Origin: Mya arenaria
Taxonomy: Eukaryota; Mollusca; Bivalvia; Myida; Myidae
Length of the DNA stretch: 64,000 nt
Direction of reading: 5' to 3'
Assembly: GCF_026914265.1 (NCBI RefSeq)
Contig: NC_069132.1
Span: 70,756,993-70,820,992 of the forward strand
The notes beneath the pieces were generated by a model that ran no database searches, was not told where the DNA came from, and was given only the letters and a program-made list of their open reading frames with translations. Below, one piece after another: positions 13,201-25,457 of this stretch (positions are counted from its first letter, which is position 1; each line of letters starts with the position of its first letter). A program made the translations under genes and the position numbers.

Positions 13201-16200
13201 TATGTTTCTTGTTTGTGATTGTATGTTCTATGTCTTTGGCGTTTACCCAGTGCCACTAAACCGGGACTATGTTAAAACTTTCTGCTACTGAGCTTGTTTC
13301 TGTAGCTTTTTGCATGAATATTCTTTCGGAAGAATAAAACTAATGTTAATTGGCTTACGAAAAGTATGCCGCAATACATCAAAATGGCCAAGGAAATGTT
13401 GACTAGCGTGTTTGTTATGATTTTGAATCTGAAACAGAAACAGTTTGATTAACTAAGGAATTCTAACAAAAATCAATACATTATACAATTGTTACACATA
13501 CGGCGTTGCGCATTTGAATGAATTTGCATTACTCATGCAAATGTGTCGGCGTTAACCGTTAAATAAGAACAGTGTACCTTTGGATTTGAACAAGGAGGCG
13601 AAGAATTCGGAATATCCGCATAACCTTGACAGTCTGAGATATTTCTCGCAATACAACGACGCTGGTCTGGTCTATATAAGGATGAGTAAATGTATTAATA
13701 ACTAGTTTCCATAAAATGAACCGATAAACAATCAATGAACAGAGGATGTTGTTTTCATACTTTGGATGAATATTTTGCTTCCGAATGAGCTTTTTTTTCA
13801 GAATGTGCTATACAGTGCAATTAACAATCTGCATCAAGTTCAAAATATACAGTTTTTTTATCCTGAATTAATTTGTCCAAGGTTTTTTAAATTGTGAAAT
13901 ATAAAGGATAGTTTGAAATTTAAAAAGAAATCTTAATACTAACCTTTCGGAGAATAAGCAGAGCCGATAACGAGAAACACCAAAGCGAGCGACGTTATTG
14001 CAACGTCGAACCTGAAATGTTATCCGAAAAGTTATGAACTTAGACATATGACATTTATGACATATTTCAAGTTTCAATTTGAAAAGTGATTATTGTTATG
14101 TGTCACTTCACATCAGTATTAAATCAATTTATTTATTCATAAAAGTCATATTAAATTCGTACCAATTGCTTGAATCTCGAAAGTACTGTTTAGGCCCGAA
14201 CGTGTACACCTTGAGTAATATCTCAATGCTAAAGAGTAGACAGAAAGGCACGGATTCCCCTTCCACTGCGAAACCAATCAGGAATATCTCAATCAGAACT
14301 ATGATATCGTACATCAGTTTGAAAAACCTGTAAATAATTACATATCGAGAAGTTCTCATTTTTTATGAGAAGAAATGAAACGATACAATCAGGATTGATT
14401 GCTGAAGGTCATTACATATATGTTATAAACAGAATTGCGAATATTTAAAGCCATTAAATTTATTTAGCATAATAATTTGTATATACTATACATAAATTTA
14501 AACAATAAAAAAATAAGAAATGTATTGATTAATTCCTTACACGCTATCTACAAATGACCTCAAGTATTCACTGGGCCTCGAGTTGTATAATTGAGGAACT
14601 ACTTTCTCCAACCAAGTTATCCGGTCTTCAACTTCAGACACAGGAACATTGAGAAGATCGGCGACATTCATAAACTCGCGCCGACCTGAACGGAAGAAAT
14701 TCTTTGATTAAATATTTAAGGTCGCTGCTAAATCAAGTGTTACATAAACGATTGAAGATAAATTAAATAAGCAATAATTTTCGTGAAAAAGCTGTCGGTT
14801 TAATTGTTTTATCATAATACTGTTATCATTCGGAACTCCTCGGCCATTTTTCATCAAAAGCAATCTCGGATGTATTTGGACGGATTGCAATGTCAGAAGT
14901 CTTTACGTTTTAACTACGCTGCAAGTAGATCGCGCAGTAATTTCAATTTAGCAGTTAAACTTGATCACTTTATTCTTGGGAGTCTGAATAATTTATTCAA
15001 TAATTCGCTGCACTGGCAATCATTTTAAACTAATATACAAAGTACACGTTAAATACTACAATTAATCAATACTCTTATTTATTTTTATGAACTACTTCTA
15101 CTGATGTAACGGCATACATCCGATGTTGTTTTCGATGCAAAATGGCCGAGGAGTTTCCAATGTACTGTTAAAAATCGTCATTGTTAAATACTTACGAGTT
15201 TAAATACAATGTGAAAACTGTTGTGTTTTTTAAAGGAAAAAATAAGCCAGAGAATATGAGAGTGTTCACCTATATGACCAGATCTGTCCATATCCAAAAT
15301 CAACATGAGAAGATCGACCTGGTTCTTCGAGAGGCCCGGTTTTGCGAGCCCCATGAGGCGCTTCCACGTGCGATAGGTAACCATTTCCATTCCATTGTGG
15401 TCAATCTTGATCACATCGAACGCCTGTCCTAGCTTCTTTTTCTTCTCTCGGGAACTGCGTCTAATTTCGTTCTACAAAAACGCCCCGAGGTTAAAAAGCC
15501 ATTACATTAACTGATTTACCGTCATACCCCCACGCAAACGTAACATATTCATCTGTATTTTCATTCAATATGAAAAGTGAATTATTTACAAAACAGTGTT
15601 GAACAGGTTTACATGACAAAATAAAGTTCACCAGAAAGCAATCGTTTCGTTATGAAATGGTAAATTCCAAAAATGCTAATTACATGTGTTATAAACGCCA
15701 AGTATGTTTACTGAGAAAGTGTTGAGTTACTGTAGTTCATAGTAAAAAGTACATCATCGGCGTAAAAAATATATCTTTTAAATAACCTTTGGATTCACGC
15801 CTAAAGTTTCACACTACTCAAATCGTTAAAAGTGTAAAAATAAAAAAAATAAGCACAACAAAATGCAAGAAAAATTAGAGAAAAAATATCGCTAATAGAA
15901 CACTTGTGACGGCTATCTAGTCCAAGTTACTTCCTCTGAAAGTTGACTCACAGTATTGACGTTTAATATTGATTTCTAGATTTGTTAAGGCTATTATCGC
16001 AAACAGTTTTATCTGGTTAATTCTGATTCTTTGTTTTTTCTGTGAGCTATTTCAATTTCTGAACAGCAACTGAAGGGACTCGCTCATGTTTTTAAACCAA
16101 AAATTAGTTTTCCCAGCAAAGCATCTGAATGCATTATTTTATCACTAGTTAAGTCTATGATACTAAAATTGCAGAAAAAATTAAATGACAGTATAACAAA

Positions 16201-19200
16201 ATATTTCAGTTTAAGTGGGGGGGGGCAGTAAAGTCAAGATTTTTTTAGAAAACCGAAGCCTTAACCACAAGGCCACACGGTAAGAAAAACTTAAAATATC
16301 CATCCGTGGAACACTTGACGTTATAGGTTTCCACAACTGCATTACTGGTTTACCTTCATGTTCTCGTTGTAGCTATGGTAAGCGACGGCGAGGAAGACGT
16401 TGAGCAACATATAGAAGCACACCACGATGTAAACAGAGAAGAAGATGCAGTAGAAGCGGCTCTTTGTTAGCGCTGGGATCCTAACGTCAAAAATGTTTCA
16501 TTAACCAATCAATAAACAAGTCGATATAGAGGAAGAAATCCATTGTTTGATCAATAAGTAAACGAATCAAGCAATAAATCGAATATTTTTTTATGAAATT
16601 CGTTTTGCTTATATAATTTCATATATTTAAAATAGTGTTAAGCAGAATGTACAATTTATCACATGCTTATCCTTAATTTCTGTGTAATATACCCATTACG
16701 AATAGTTTTCATCTGACACATGTGTAAGATAACCTATCAGACTATTCTATTGGCTAGACCTATCACACGTGACCTAGATATCCCTCCGCATTGTTTGTAA
16801 TTAAAATGGCGTCTACTAGTCTGCCAGTTTAATCAGTTGTCGTTTACGATAAACACAAAAACGAATGCCGCAGCAAAGGCTTCTCAGTACACATTCCAGC
16901 GGCTTGAACAACATGTTCACTGGAAAAATTCTTGGTGGAACTTTCAACATCATGTACCGCTTCGCCATCATAATCTGCATGTTGTGATTTACACCATGAA
17001 AATGCCACATAATCATCGCAGAAAGCGACAGCGAATAACTTTTAAATCCGTGCACACAGAAAAACTTGACAGACCTATGTAGGTCACAAATTGCATCAAT
17101 ACATGTACTCTCAGTGTGACGTCATCAAGTTATGTACTTTTAATCATTGTTTTTTGTTCGTTATTCATGTTGTTGGATTTTTAACTACTCATTTTTATCT
17201 TTGTGAATTGTTAACGGCTTAATCAGAATTAAAACTTGAACTTGAAACTTACAACTACTTGCTATTTTGTCATTTTCATTTAATACTTTTTTCCATTGCG
17301 CATCGATGACATTCCTCTCGGAGTACATTGGCTGCCAAACAACGGGTTCAGAAAGTGTTACTAAATTGGTAATATCTTTAAAACGCTGTTTTAAGCATGT
17401 GATAAAAACGATCTGACACTCGTTGTCATTTATTTCAAGATTTCATTATACTCGTCCATGAAATTTGTTGGTCTGCACGCTTACTAACAAATTTCATGAA
17501 CTCGTTTAATAAAATCTTGAATTAATTGATAACAAGTGCTAGATCCTATATAATATGGTTAATTATTGAGTATTTTCAACATTTTCCGTTGTCCAATGCA
17601 TGACCTAACTCTTACGTGACGTCTGGATTATTTGAGGTGGTGACGAGGACATATAGTTCCCACACACATTCGAAGTACGTCTTGAAGTACGGCCGTCCGT
17701 CCGGGAACTGCATGTCCGACCTGAGGGCGAAACGGAACAAGGTACAAATGTTCTTAGCAATGTTCAATAGCAGCAATGTTCAATTTTGTCCAACCTTCTT
17801 TATCTCCATTCTCTTACTGGTTCAGTAAGTATTTCCGGATTCGTTTGGAGGTTTTTCATATGTATATTTGCAAGGTTACTTCAAAGGGGTTCTCACATGT
17901 GTAACCACGGGTCACAGAAAAGATATGAAAAAGTTTCTTAGCCTATAAAGAACTATCCTATTTTCTGCTTCTACACACGTGAAATATTTTAGATTTGCTT
18001 GTATTTTAATAATGCACTCCTTGGCCACAATTTCAACTTGACGGAAATTTGAAGAACGACGCAACGCTGAAATTGCGACTACAATGTTAAATAAAGTGCC
18101 TGTTATGAATGGGTATAGTGGAAACGCTTTTATCATATGTCCGAATCATTGTTTTTTTCCAAAATTCCTTACAGAACCAGTATATCAAATTCGCTGGATG
18201 ACATCTGCTAGTGTTAATCACTTGTTCCGTAATGTGTGAATTTCTCGTTATTTCCTCAGTTTCCTCTCAAATTATTCGTTGCATCTTTTATTTTATACTA
18301 AAACTTACCTTGACGAAAAGATCTGGAGGGCTATTACAGCGAAGACGAAGATGAAGAAGTAGAAGAGAACTATGACGTGAATGATTTCCTTAATGGTCCG
18401 CCGCATATTCCTCCACGCTCTTCGAATCTGCGAGAAGGACGAACATTTGCGAGGAATAGTTAGGTCTCGGCAACCGAGTATTTTTCTCTTTCAGTTTAAA
18501 CTAAACTCCCGGCAAAGTGAAAAAGAATGTTTATGCAAATTTTGTTACTATCGGACACATACACTTGCATATGGAATGATGACACGTTATTGACACTAAT
18601 TGAGAAATCAATCCGTCCTGTAAAGCCATGAAACAATGACAAATACACCAGCTCCGACGATTAAGAATCGTGTGCGTACCTGTCTGCCGTCGGAGAAGTT
18701 GACAAGGACTAGTGGCCGGAGGATACGGGAAAACCGGACATGATGTCCGTTCGGGACTGCCCTCAACCAGATAAGATACACTATCATGTCTACCACAATC
18801 AACTGTAAAGTTATATAATTGCTCGTTTATTTATTTTATGAGCATATGTGGGCTGTTCCGAGTCGAATTTGATGCCGCTCACGGTATTGTGGGGTCATAA
18901 GAAAGTATCTATACTGAGGTCGAAGGTAGAACAGTTACACCTTCACAACTTTATATAACGTCCATACCATCATAATACAATTATATTGGAAATAACATTG
19001 TGCACGTACTGCATATAACACCGACTATACAGTATGTATACTGACCGCAATGATGGCGATGATGCAGATATTTTTCAGGTCCCTGAAGAAGCGGCTAGTT
19101 CTTCGCCAGTGATAGTGGTGGACTGTACGGATGATGAAGTAGATAAGACACAGCGCTTCTACAGGCATCGTCACCTGCGGTACAGAGGGCCGCACATTTT

Positions 19201-20546
19201 TAGCGATCATAAAAGCAAATATTTTATTGAGACATAATAAAACTATGTGACGCTATTAAAGCGTTCATAGCTAACTTATCTTAATACTTCTATAATTATT
19301 AATTATTTATTTTATTTGCCTTTGATACAATATATACAGCGAGGGCAATTCAATTTGAATACACGTTCAAAATGCTTCCAAAGGGAACACAAAAACATGT
19401 TAATGAATAATTCTGTATAAATAATAATTATATTGTTTATCTTGTAGACACATTACGTGTATGGGTAGACTTAGGGCGGGGTCGGCTGGCTCCTCGAATA
19501 TCACAAGGGACAAGTTGATGGAGATGGCCACATATAGCAGATACGTCAACGGCCAGCCCTTGTACAGGTTGTAAGACCTGTGAGAAGACACAAACGTGAC
19601 GTCATAGTGCTAAGTGTGAGATTCTAGTGTTTCAATAATACAAGGAAAATACATAAACGAGCAAAGTAGACCAAAACTCAAATAATTATAAACCCTCTTT
19701 TGCCAAGGTAGTAACTATGTTGCCTAAAATGTAATATTTTTCGGGCACTACATTTTTCTTCGACTTATTACATTACGGTCATATGCAAGATGCTAGCGAA
19801 TTATGCACATGACCAACCCAGATTGACCTGTTAAAATTATTATGCTTTTATATAAACACCGACTACCTGACGTATCTCGCTTCCGTCTTGATGTCCACGG
19901 TGCGACCCTCCATTGCGTCGTGGACAAGAGTGGACGCAAAACGCAGCTCCTAATTGATTTAAAGGCGAGTGATAAATCGTTAAACATGCACCAAAAATGG
20001 AATGAAAATCACAATCGTAAACGAGAAAATTATGTTGACGTGTGTTATACAAATACTTATGCCATAGTATATACATATCGTAAGACGGGTCCTTCAGAAG
20101 TTTCTTCAAAGACAAAATATATTTTTGCTATCAGTAGGTTATCTGAGGTCAGACATTTACAAGTTTAAAAGAATGCTTTCATGGACGCATTTGATAGTTA
20201 CCTCGTCACTGATCATCTTTTCGCTGCCTAACATCTCTTTCCGGTGAAAGGTGCTCTGTGGCTGCAGGTACTTCGAGTAGCGGAAGTCGTCGTCCGTCAC
20301 CGCCTCCGCCATTGCCGGTTCACAGAAGCGCGCATCCTTTCGGTGAAGCGTCACCGGTTCATCATCTTTATTCTCGTCCGTTGTGTCAATAACAATTGTT
20401 GGGATCTCTTTGTAATAATTACGAGTTGGGTTTTCTCCAGTTATATGATTTAAAGGAATATCTTCTATTTCAAGGTCATTTTCAGTAAATGAAACAGTTT
20501 TAATGGCCCCAGCAGCACTGGCGGCTTGTGGATCTAACGTCGACAT
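7217..20546 (-). CDS. TPCN3: Two-pore channel, TPC3-like (voltage-gated cation channel, two 6-TM domains), 20 exons
   Basis: Two-pore channels are dimeric cation channels of endolysosomes or the plasma membrane. Exons in transcript order: 20546-20202, 19949-19867, 19577-19457, 19174-19046, 18802-18680, 18427-18309, 17720-17616, 16480-16354, 15471-15270, 14685-14541, 14327-14163, 14011-13944, 13671-13578, 13428-13359, 12958-12730, 12500-12410, 11614-11492, 11169-11057, 7642-7526, 7335-7217. All junctions are GT-AG, in phase, and sum to 896 codons. Domain I S1-S6 spans exons 3-8, with the filter motif TTSNNPDV near residue 335. The inter-domain linker (exons 9-10) holds an EF-hand loop at residues 444-455. 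Domain II spans exons 11-17, with an Arg-rich S4 near 585-600 and filter sequence FDNNWD at 703-708. The start MSTLDP is chosen; a Met nine codons upstream (20573) is also in frame. EEPA after S1 and NFSDGRQ at the S4-S5 linker favour the TPC3 subfamily from memory of that family; TPC1 is the main alternative. Confidence 0.92.
8446..10755 (+). CDS. Toll-like receptor, intronless, 769 aa
   Basis: A single open frame with the full TLR layout: signal peptide (about residues 1-21), N-terminal Cys-containing cap, leucine-rich repeats to about 485 (for example LKKLDLSLNSNLTL, IQLLNVSHNRLTDF), one C-terminal LRR cap with DCSCN near 497, a transmembrane helix near 548-573, and a TIR domain about 594-716. 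TIR box 1 is HAVFLSYSSED, box 2 is DRNFQIGEYLDEGI and box 3 is around LMWPK. The single C-terminal cysteine cluster is the vertebrate-like form. The role is pathogen or danger sensing at the membrane with MyD88-type signalling, inferred from the family. It lies wholly inside the 3.4-kb intron between exons 18 and 19 of the two-pore channel gene, on the opposite strand. The BB-loop proline is replaced by Ile (FQIGE). It looks intact. Confidence 0.95.
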   Translation: MKENLTLVIFMYMTVYDSVCAESCDRLMRNLSVGDCKCYNSHENVSLYCTTKEHLPLNELNEHFFDDVVVLHLFGKGAWRSLLDIDKPFRHVVELQVADTGVGERITSQFISLMKSLENLTFRNCNIVDIEPKAFAVLSSLKKLDLSLNSNLTLQKVTDSLLNLTTPHLHTLNLSGIHNAKLLKSASLQYPFFRNLNTTYLRVLDISWIRIRTIEDSFEQTQHLRVLNMSGTNMFGTINCMSTMLTLHRLEVLKLDNWPSFARASEGAMYPEEPLPFRKRSEICQKWQNTDDRGCMLVPSQLTSLFMRSSMLTAFFWHTSKGFCINEQNHLKYFLASHGQTSNPLGPFSGLKQLHYFDISHLKVTPDGPAVNPHSFNDMPKVEVLLIEDLKLQYFTEYQLSTLVTNIPHLRELNIAANGIIKLPVAFITNNPNIQLLNVSHNRLTDFDVDIAGNKILKTIDLSNNNFKTINPRFITNVIAVTKTNTLSVLLNGNQLDCSCNVIRFISVQNLNFSLTCTKSEKSYFLTPETVQTIPEDIENICNEEQAMVYWKTFLIAGCSVIALAGIAVFLVCKLRRKQAISSYTINYCRNNTLNHAVFLSYSSEDTEFVIGKLYPNLKRKLEKNSNDFNETIVFSDRNFQIGEYLDEGITKAVQNSFVTVCVISEHFVRSEWCLKEIRQALSSNVPILPVYLEAINTSSIPSCMLSIFNSRARLMWPKTVVSSENTTSGSSQTVSEELTSSEREALQKLSESIFFHVKNTEHIKLRMK
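10768..10773 (+). terminator. Poly(A) signal of the Toll-like receptor
   Basis: AATAAA 13 bases after the TLR stop codon. The closeness gives a very short 3' UTR; another AATAA-type site follows near 10855. Confidence 0.4.
11945..12252. repeat. 22-bp minisatellite, 14 units, in a two-pore channel intron
   Basis: Fourteen exact-length 22-bp units of the form AACGAACTAATCCTTTAACA plus two bases. Variants occur in ordered blocks (units ending AAT, CGT, AGT, AAT recur), which shows growth by a four-unit, 88-bp step. It lies in the intron between channel exons 16 and 17. Confidence 0.97.
16255..16283 (-). other. tRNA-like fragment (possible SINE remnant)
   Basis: On the minus strand the sequence reads GTGTGGCCTTGTGGTTAAGG, close to the D-arm/A-box region of tRNA-Ser or tRNA-Leu. 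No anticodon or T arm follows. It may be the head of a decayed tRNA-derived SINE in the intron between channel exons 8 and 9, or chance. Confidence 0.25.
16740..17240. other. Island of unclear nature in a two-pore channel intron
   Basis: The stretch differs from its surroundings in being less AT-rich. It holds ATTGG, CACGTGAC and AAAATGGCGTC, which resemble CCAAT, E-box and YY1/start-context elements, followed by short open frames on both strands (81 and 79 codons) that match no family I know. It could be a decayed retrocopy of a small gene or a small nested gene. Nothing decides. Confidence 0.2.
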
Positions 20547-21400
20547 TGCAAATAAATAAACATATCCACTCACACATTAATACTCAGTCCAAATTTTACC
20601 AGAAAATTGGTCAAATTTAAGACGAAAACTGATACTTCCTTATTCATATTGATATTGATATTGATTTCATCTTTCATGGCATATCAGTGCTGAAATCTTT
20701 TCTTACAGCAAGACCGGAAATTTTCTCTCGTTATTAGGAAATAAACTTGGGGCAGTCGCATCCTTAATGTGCCACGTTCTTACATTAGTTTGCGTTATTA
20801 AAATTTTAACAAGATTTGACAATTTGAATATAATTAATTAATAAATAGTTCTTAATCAAGATATTCTAATGCATATGTTATCAGTATTCTTTGTATTGTC
20901 ACGTTGTGTGTTCTTGTTACGTTTCTGTTAGGCCTTAGAGGGACTCGCTCATGGTTTTTGGAAAAAATATATAATTAAAGTATACATAAGTATTTTGGTT
21001 TTAGTGGGAATACGAGCGAACGCCGCTAACGTCAAGAAAGAAATAGAAAACAGGACTTAAATACAAAAAGTGCTGGATAGGTTGACCTCTGGACAATGCA
21101 TTGAAAACATCACGTAATAATGTCAATCGACCAATGACGCACTTCGAATCGCTCATAGCCATTATTAACGCTAATTAAAACTGTGGTATGCAATGACGAT
21201 TTTTGAGCAAATACAGACATTTGCTGGAGGGTTCTAGCTCTTGGTATCTAAGTTTTAACACTCCTTATGATTTGCCACACTTTATTTCGTCATACAAAAA
21301 TGCATTTAACAAAAACATGAGCGTGCCCTTTAAATTTGTGTTTCCAAACGTAAACAAGTCAAAAATACGACAATACCGCATCAAACATCAAACATTATTA
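20547..21400. other. Upstream region of the two-pore channel gene
   Basis: Non-coding DNA ahead of the channel start. A motif GGGACTCGCTCATG at about 20940 also occurs at about 16079 in a channel intron, so part of this region is a dispersed repeat of unknown class. No core promoter motif can be assigned. Confidence 0.4.
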
Positions 21401-21409
21401 CTCAAACAA

Positions 21410-21885
21410 CAGGCAATACCAATTCTGGAAAGCACTCTAACATCAAATATAAATACAATCACCAAGATCAACGCTGGACAACACCCCCTCATCATACATA
21501 AATTTTATCACTCAAACCAACCGTAGACAACACTCCAACATCAAACATAAATACAATCACCAAGACCAACGCTGGATACCACCCCTACTTAAACATAATT
21601 CAATCACCAAGACCAACGCTGGACAACACCCCCACTTCAACTTAAATACAATCACCCAGACTAACGCTGGATAACACCCCCACATCAAATATAAACACAA
21701 TTACCAAGACCAACGCTGGACAACACACCCACTTCAACTTAAATACAATAACTTAGACGAATGCTGGAGAACACCCCACATCAAACATTAATACAATCGC
21801 CCAGACCAACGCTGGACAACACCCCCATATTAAACTTAAATACAATCACCCAGACCAACGCTGGACAACAACATCACTTCAAACA
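21410..21885. repeat. About 50-bp diverged minisatellite
   Basis: Nine or so units of about 49-51 bp share the core CCAAGACCAACGCTGGACAA followed by a C-rich run and AAATACAATCA. Units differ in length and sequence, so it is older than the other arrays here. A 107-codon open frame that starts at 21203 runs into it and looks fortuitous. Confidence 0.9.
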
Positions 21886-23190
21886 TGGCGGACCCAGGTA
21901 GTATTTGTATTCCCAGCACATTCTGCGTTCTTAATGTTTCCAGCATTTAACCAAGTGGTTTGTTTTCATTAATTTTTTTCTGGACACTTTCCCTGAAAGC
22001 TTTTCTTTGGTGTGATAAGTAATCGTCTTTTCTTGTCAGTAAAATATTTGAAAACAATTACAAACAAGAAAAAAGTTGGTGCATAGCATCAAGCCGGCGC
22101 AATGAAATTAGAAGAAATACGTGCATTCAGATAATCAAAAATGGTTATTATTTCAATGATGATATTTTTTTTATGATTGTGTACATATGCTCGAAGAACA
22201 TTATGGTTAATAACATTGTAACAATAGTTTAAGCCCGGAATTATAGATATTCTGTTGTTGTTGTTTTTTCGGTTAAAACTAAATTATAACAAAAATATAC
22301 ATATGTTTCTTCGGAAGAAATAGAGTCAATGGTCTAATACATAGATTTCAATAGCATGGAATTCACCTTTTTTGTACCGGCATGTTATGTGAATTCCTTG
22401 CTTTATATTGTGTATAAGTTTTTGTAACACATTTCACTCATAGGAGTATATAGAACGGGGATAAAAATTCTATACTTCAAGAGGGAATTATCTGGAGTTT
22501 ATTCTTTCGAATGATATTTTCAAAACAAACAATTAAGCTCAAGGTTAATTTTTCAAAACTCGGCATTTTTGCTGTCACCAAGGGAGATTACTGCGTAGGA
22601 GGTTTACAAATATAAAGGATATTGTAATAGTACTGTGTAACCTTCATCTATTTGGTAGAGTTGATATCAATCGGAACACCTCGGCCTGTATCTATCTCGG
22701 AGATGGGCGAGTTGTTATGATTGAGTTGGTATTTAAAATCTAAATTTTCAAAATGATAAGCAGGGCTATTATAATTTAAGGTTTCATTATCAATGTAAAG
22801 TTTTATAAAACATACTAAACTTAATATTTTATCATGCAACGTGGAAACTATTGAAAGCATTAAAGCATTGTTCTGCAATTTATGAACTAGTCCCTTAGTT
22901 GGAATATTTCTAAAGTAATATCAAATATAGTCGGCGCCCTTCTGGGCGCCGACTAATCATCTTGGAATTATACATCATACTATAACAGAAAGAATTCTTT
23001 AAACTCCTCTATATATGGCACATTAGGTAGAAAATGATCATCTATTGTTCTTCAACACTGTCGGTTTCCTAAAGTCATTGTCTCCATGTTTGTGTCACAG
23101 AATTTTTATAAAGAAGTAGATAATGAGTGATGATTCCATTTTATTGAAATTTCGCAAAGCGCGTGAAAATCTTGCTGGACAAACTGGATT
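21886..23190. other. Intergenic AT-rich DNA, no gene seen
   Basis: No coding exon or RNA gene is recognised apart from the hairpin at 22928-22955. Confidence 0.5.
22928..22955. other. Perfect GC-rich hairpin
   Basis: TAGTCGGCGCCC and its exact reverse complement flank the four-base loop TTCT, giving a 12-bp stem in strongly AT-rich surroundings. No gene ends nearby, and the flanks do not match a histone 3' stem-loop. Function unknown. Confidence 0.8.
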
Positions 23191-23194
23191 TATT

Positions 23195-23263
23195 CGACGA
23201 GGATGAGATTCGAACTCACGCGAGGAGACTTAAAATTCTAAGCAGTCCATCGCCTACCTCGTC
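23195..23263 (-). pseudogene. Shortened tRNA-Ser(GCT) copy
   Basis: Keeps both acceptor strands, the anticodon GCT and the T arm, but lacks 13 nt in the D arm. First module of the array. Confidence 0.8.
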
Positions 23264-24206
23264 GTTATATCATGTTAGAATACATCATATAATTGACATA
23301 CAAACAGTACCAATGTATAATATAGAGTATCTTTTCGTTTTTAACCATATATCATTTAAAAAGGTAGATAATAAAGGGTTCATTCTAATTTAATGAAACT
23401 TTTCATAAAGCACATGGAAATATTGCAGGCGATAAATTCGATTTATTCGACGAGGGTGAGATTCGATCTCAGGCGGCGAGACCCAAATGCATATGCACTC
23501 CTCGCCTTAGCCACGTGGATCTTATTGTGTGAGATTTGAAGATTCTTTGACTCGTTTTTTTCCTTATGTTAACGATTGCTTCGATTTCGAAGTAAAATGT
23601 TCCGACGAGGATGATATTCGAACTCACGCGGGGAGACCCGCCACCACGTCGTTGTATCATGTTAGAATACATCATATAATTGACATAGAAACAGTACCAA
23701 TGTATCATATAAAATATGTCGACTGGAGTGTTTCCTGAATAAATGAAACATTTCATAAATATTGCGTCCGTTTATTTTTTTCTTTCATTTTACACATTGA
23801 TTGAGTGTAAGGAGAAAACCTTTTTTTATTTCCCTTCCCTCAATTGACCATTGTCAATGTTAAGTTCTTCGAATAAAAAAAAGCTGTCGATGAGGATGAG
23901 ATTCGAACTCACCCGGGCTGTCCGCAAGAAAAGAACATTCCATCGCCTTAACCACACGGCGACCTAGTGGTATTATCCATATTGAGTACCTCATATAATT
24001 CTGATAGGCATCGCACCATTGTGCAATAGATAAACAGGTATATACTGGAGTGTTTCCTGAAAATTTTTCGCATAAATTACATGTATAGTGCGTCGATTTC
24101 AATCCTTTTCACTAATATAAAATATTGTGTGATTTCTGAAGTCTTTTTTTTGTTTTCCTTACTTATATTTTGTCTATGTTAGATCTTCAATATAAAAAAA
24201 ATGGTT

Positions 24207-24288
24207 CGACGAGGATGAGATTCGAACTCACGCGGGGAGACCCCAATGGATTAGCAGTCCATCGCCTTAACCACTCGGCCACCTCGTC
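24207..24288 (-). tRNA. tRNA-Ser(GCT), consensus copy
   Basis: 82 nt, class II with a long variable arm. Acceptor GACGAGG pairs with CCTCGTC, anticodon loop CTGCTAA gives GCT, A box TGGCCGAGTGG and B box AGTTCGAAT are intact. On the minus strand a run of eight T follows within a few bases of the 3' end, a good Pol III stop. Reads AGC/AGU serine codons. Confidence 0.97.
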
Positions 24289-25457
24289 GCTATTTCCAAC
24301 TAGAGGACCTCATATAATATAGATAAAATACCATTGTGCAATAAAAACATATGTTGATTTAAGTTGTTCCTTCTTTATTTGCACATTTCATAGATATTGC
24401 GTTGAATTAACCAATGATGAAATTATATGGATATATATATTTATTTCGGTAAACAATGTTTACAACATGGAAACAGTATGCATGTGTAAAATCAAGCATA
24501 AGTTTAAAGACCATGTCAACAACATTATACATAAAGGATATCAGAGACAATATATTACTATTCCCTTATTTTCATTGTGATCTTTTCGTTTTTAACCATA
24601 TATCATTTAAAAAGGTAGATAATAAAGGGTTCATTCTAATTTAATGAAACTTTTCATAAAGCACATGGAAATATTGCAGGCGATAAATTCGATTTATTCG
24701 ACGAGGGTGAGATTCGATCTCAGGCGGCGAGACCCAAATGCATATGCACTCCTCGCCTTAGCCACGTGGATCTTATTGTGTGAGATTTGAAGATTCTTTG
24801 ACTCGTTTTTTTCCTTATGTTAACGATTGCTTCGATTTCGAAGTAAAATGTTCCGACGAGGATGATATTCGAACTCACGCGGGGAGACCCGCCACCACGT
24901 CGTTGTATCATGTTAGAATACATCATATAATTGACATAGAAACAGTACCAATGTATCATATAAAATATGTCGACTGGAGTGTTTCCTGAATAAATGAAAC
25001 ATTTCATAAATATTGCGTCCGTTTATTTTTTTCTTTCATTTTACACATTGATTGAGTGTAAGGAGAAAACCTTTTTTTATTTCCCTTCCCTCAATTGACC
25101 ATTGTCAATGTTAAGTTCTTCGAATAAAAAAAAGCTGTCGATGAGGATGAGATTCGAACTCACCCGGGCTGTCCGCAAGAAAAGAACATTCCATCGCCTT
25201 AACCACACGGCGACCTAGTGGTATTATCCATATTGAGTACCTCATATAATTCTGATAGGCATCGCACCATTGTGCAATAGATAAACAGGTATATACTGGA
25301 GTGTTTCCTGAAAATTTTTCGCATAAATTACATGTATAGTGCGTCGATTTCAATCCTTTTCACTAATATAAAATATTGTGTGATTTCTGAAGTCTTTTTT
25401 TTGTTTTCCTTACTTATATTTTGTCTATGTTAGATCTTCAATATAAAAAAAATGGTT

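Noticed and set aside
21203-21526. 107-codon plus-strand frame
   Set aside because: Runs into the ~50-bp minisatellite, has no known domain and no splice support.
21884-21897. ATGGCGGACCCAG followed by GTAGTA, resembling a first coding exon and faintly the dynein start MAEPG
   Set aside because: No downstream exon in frame before dynein, which has its own start and promoter-like region; similarity is over a few bases only.
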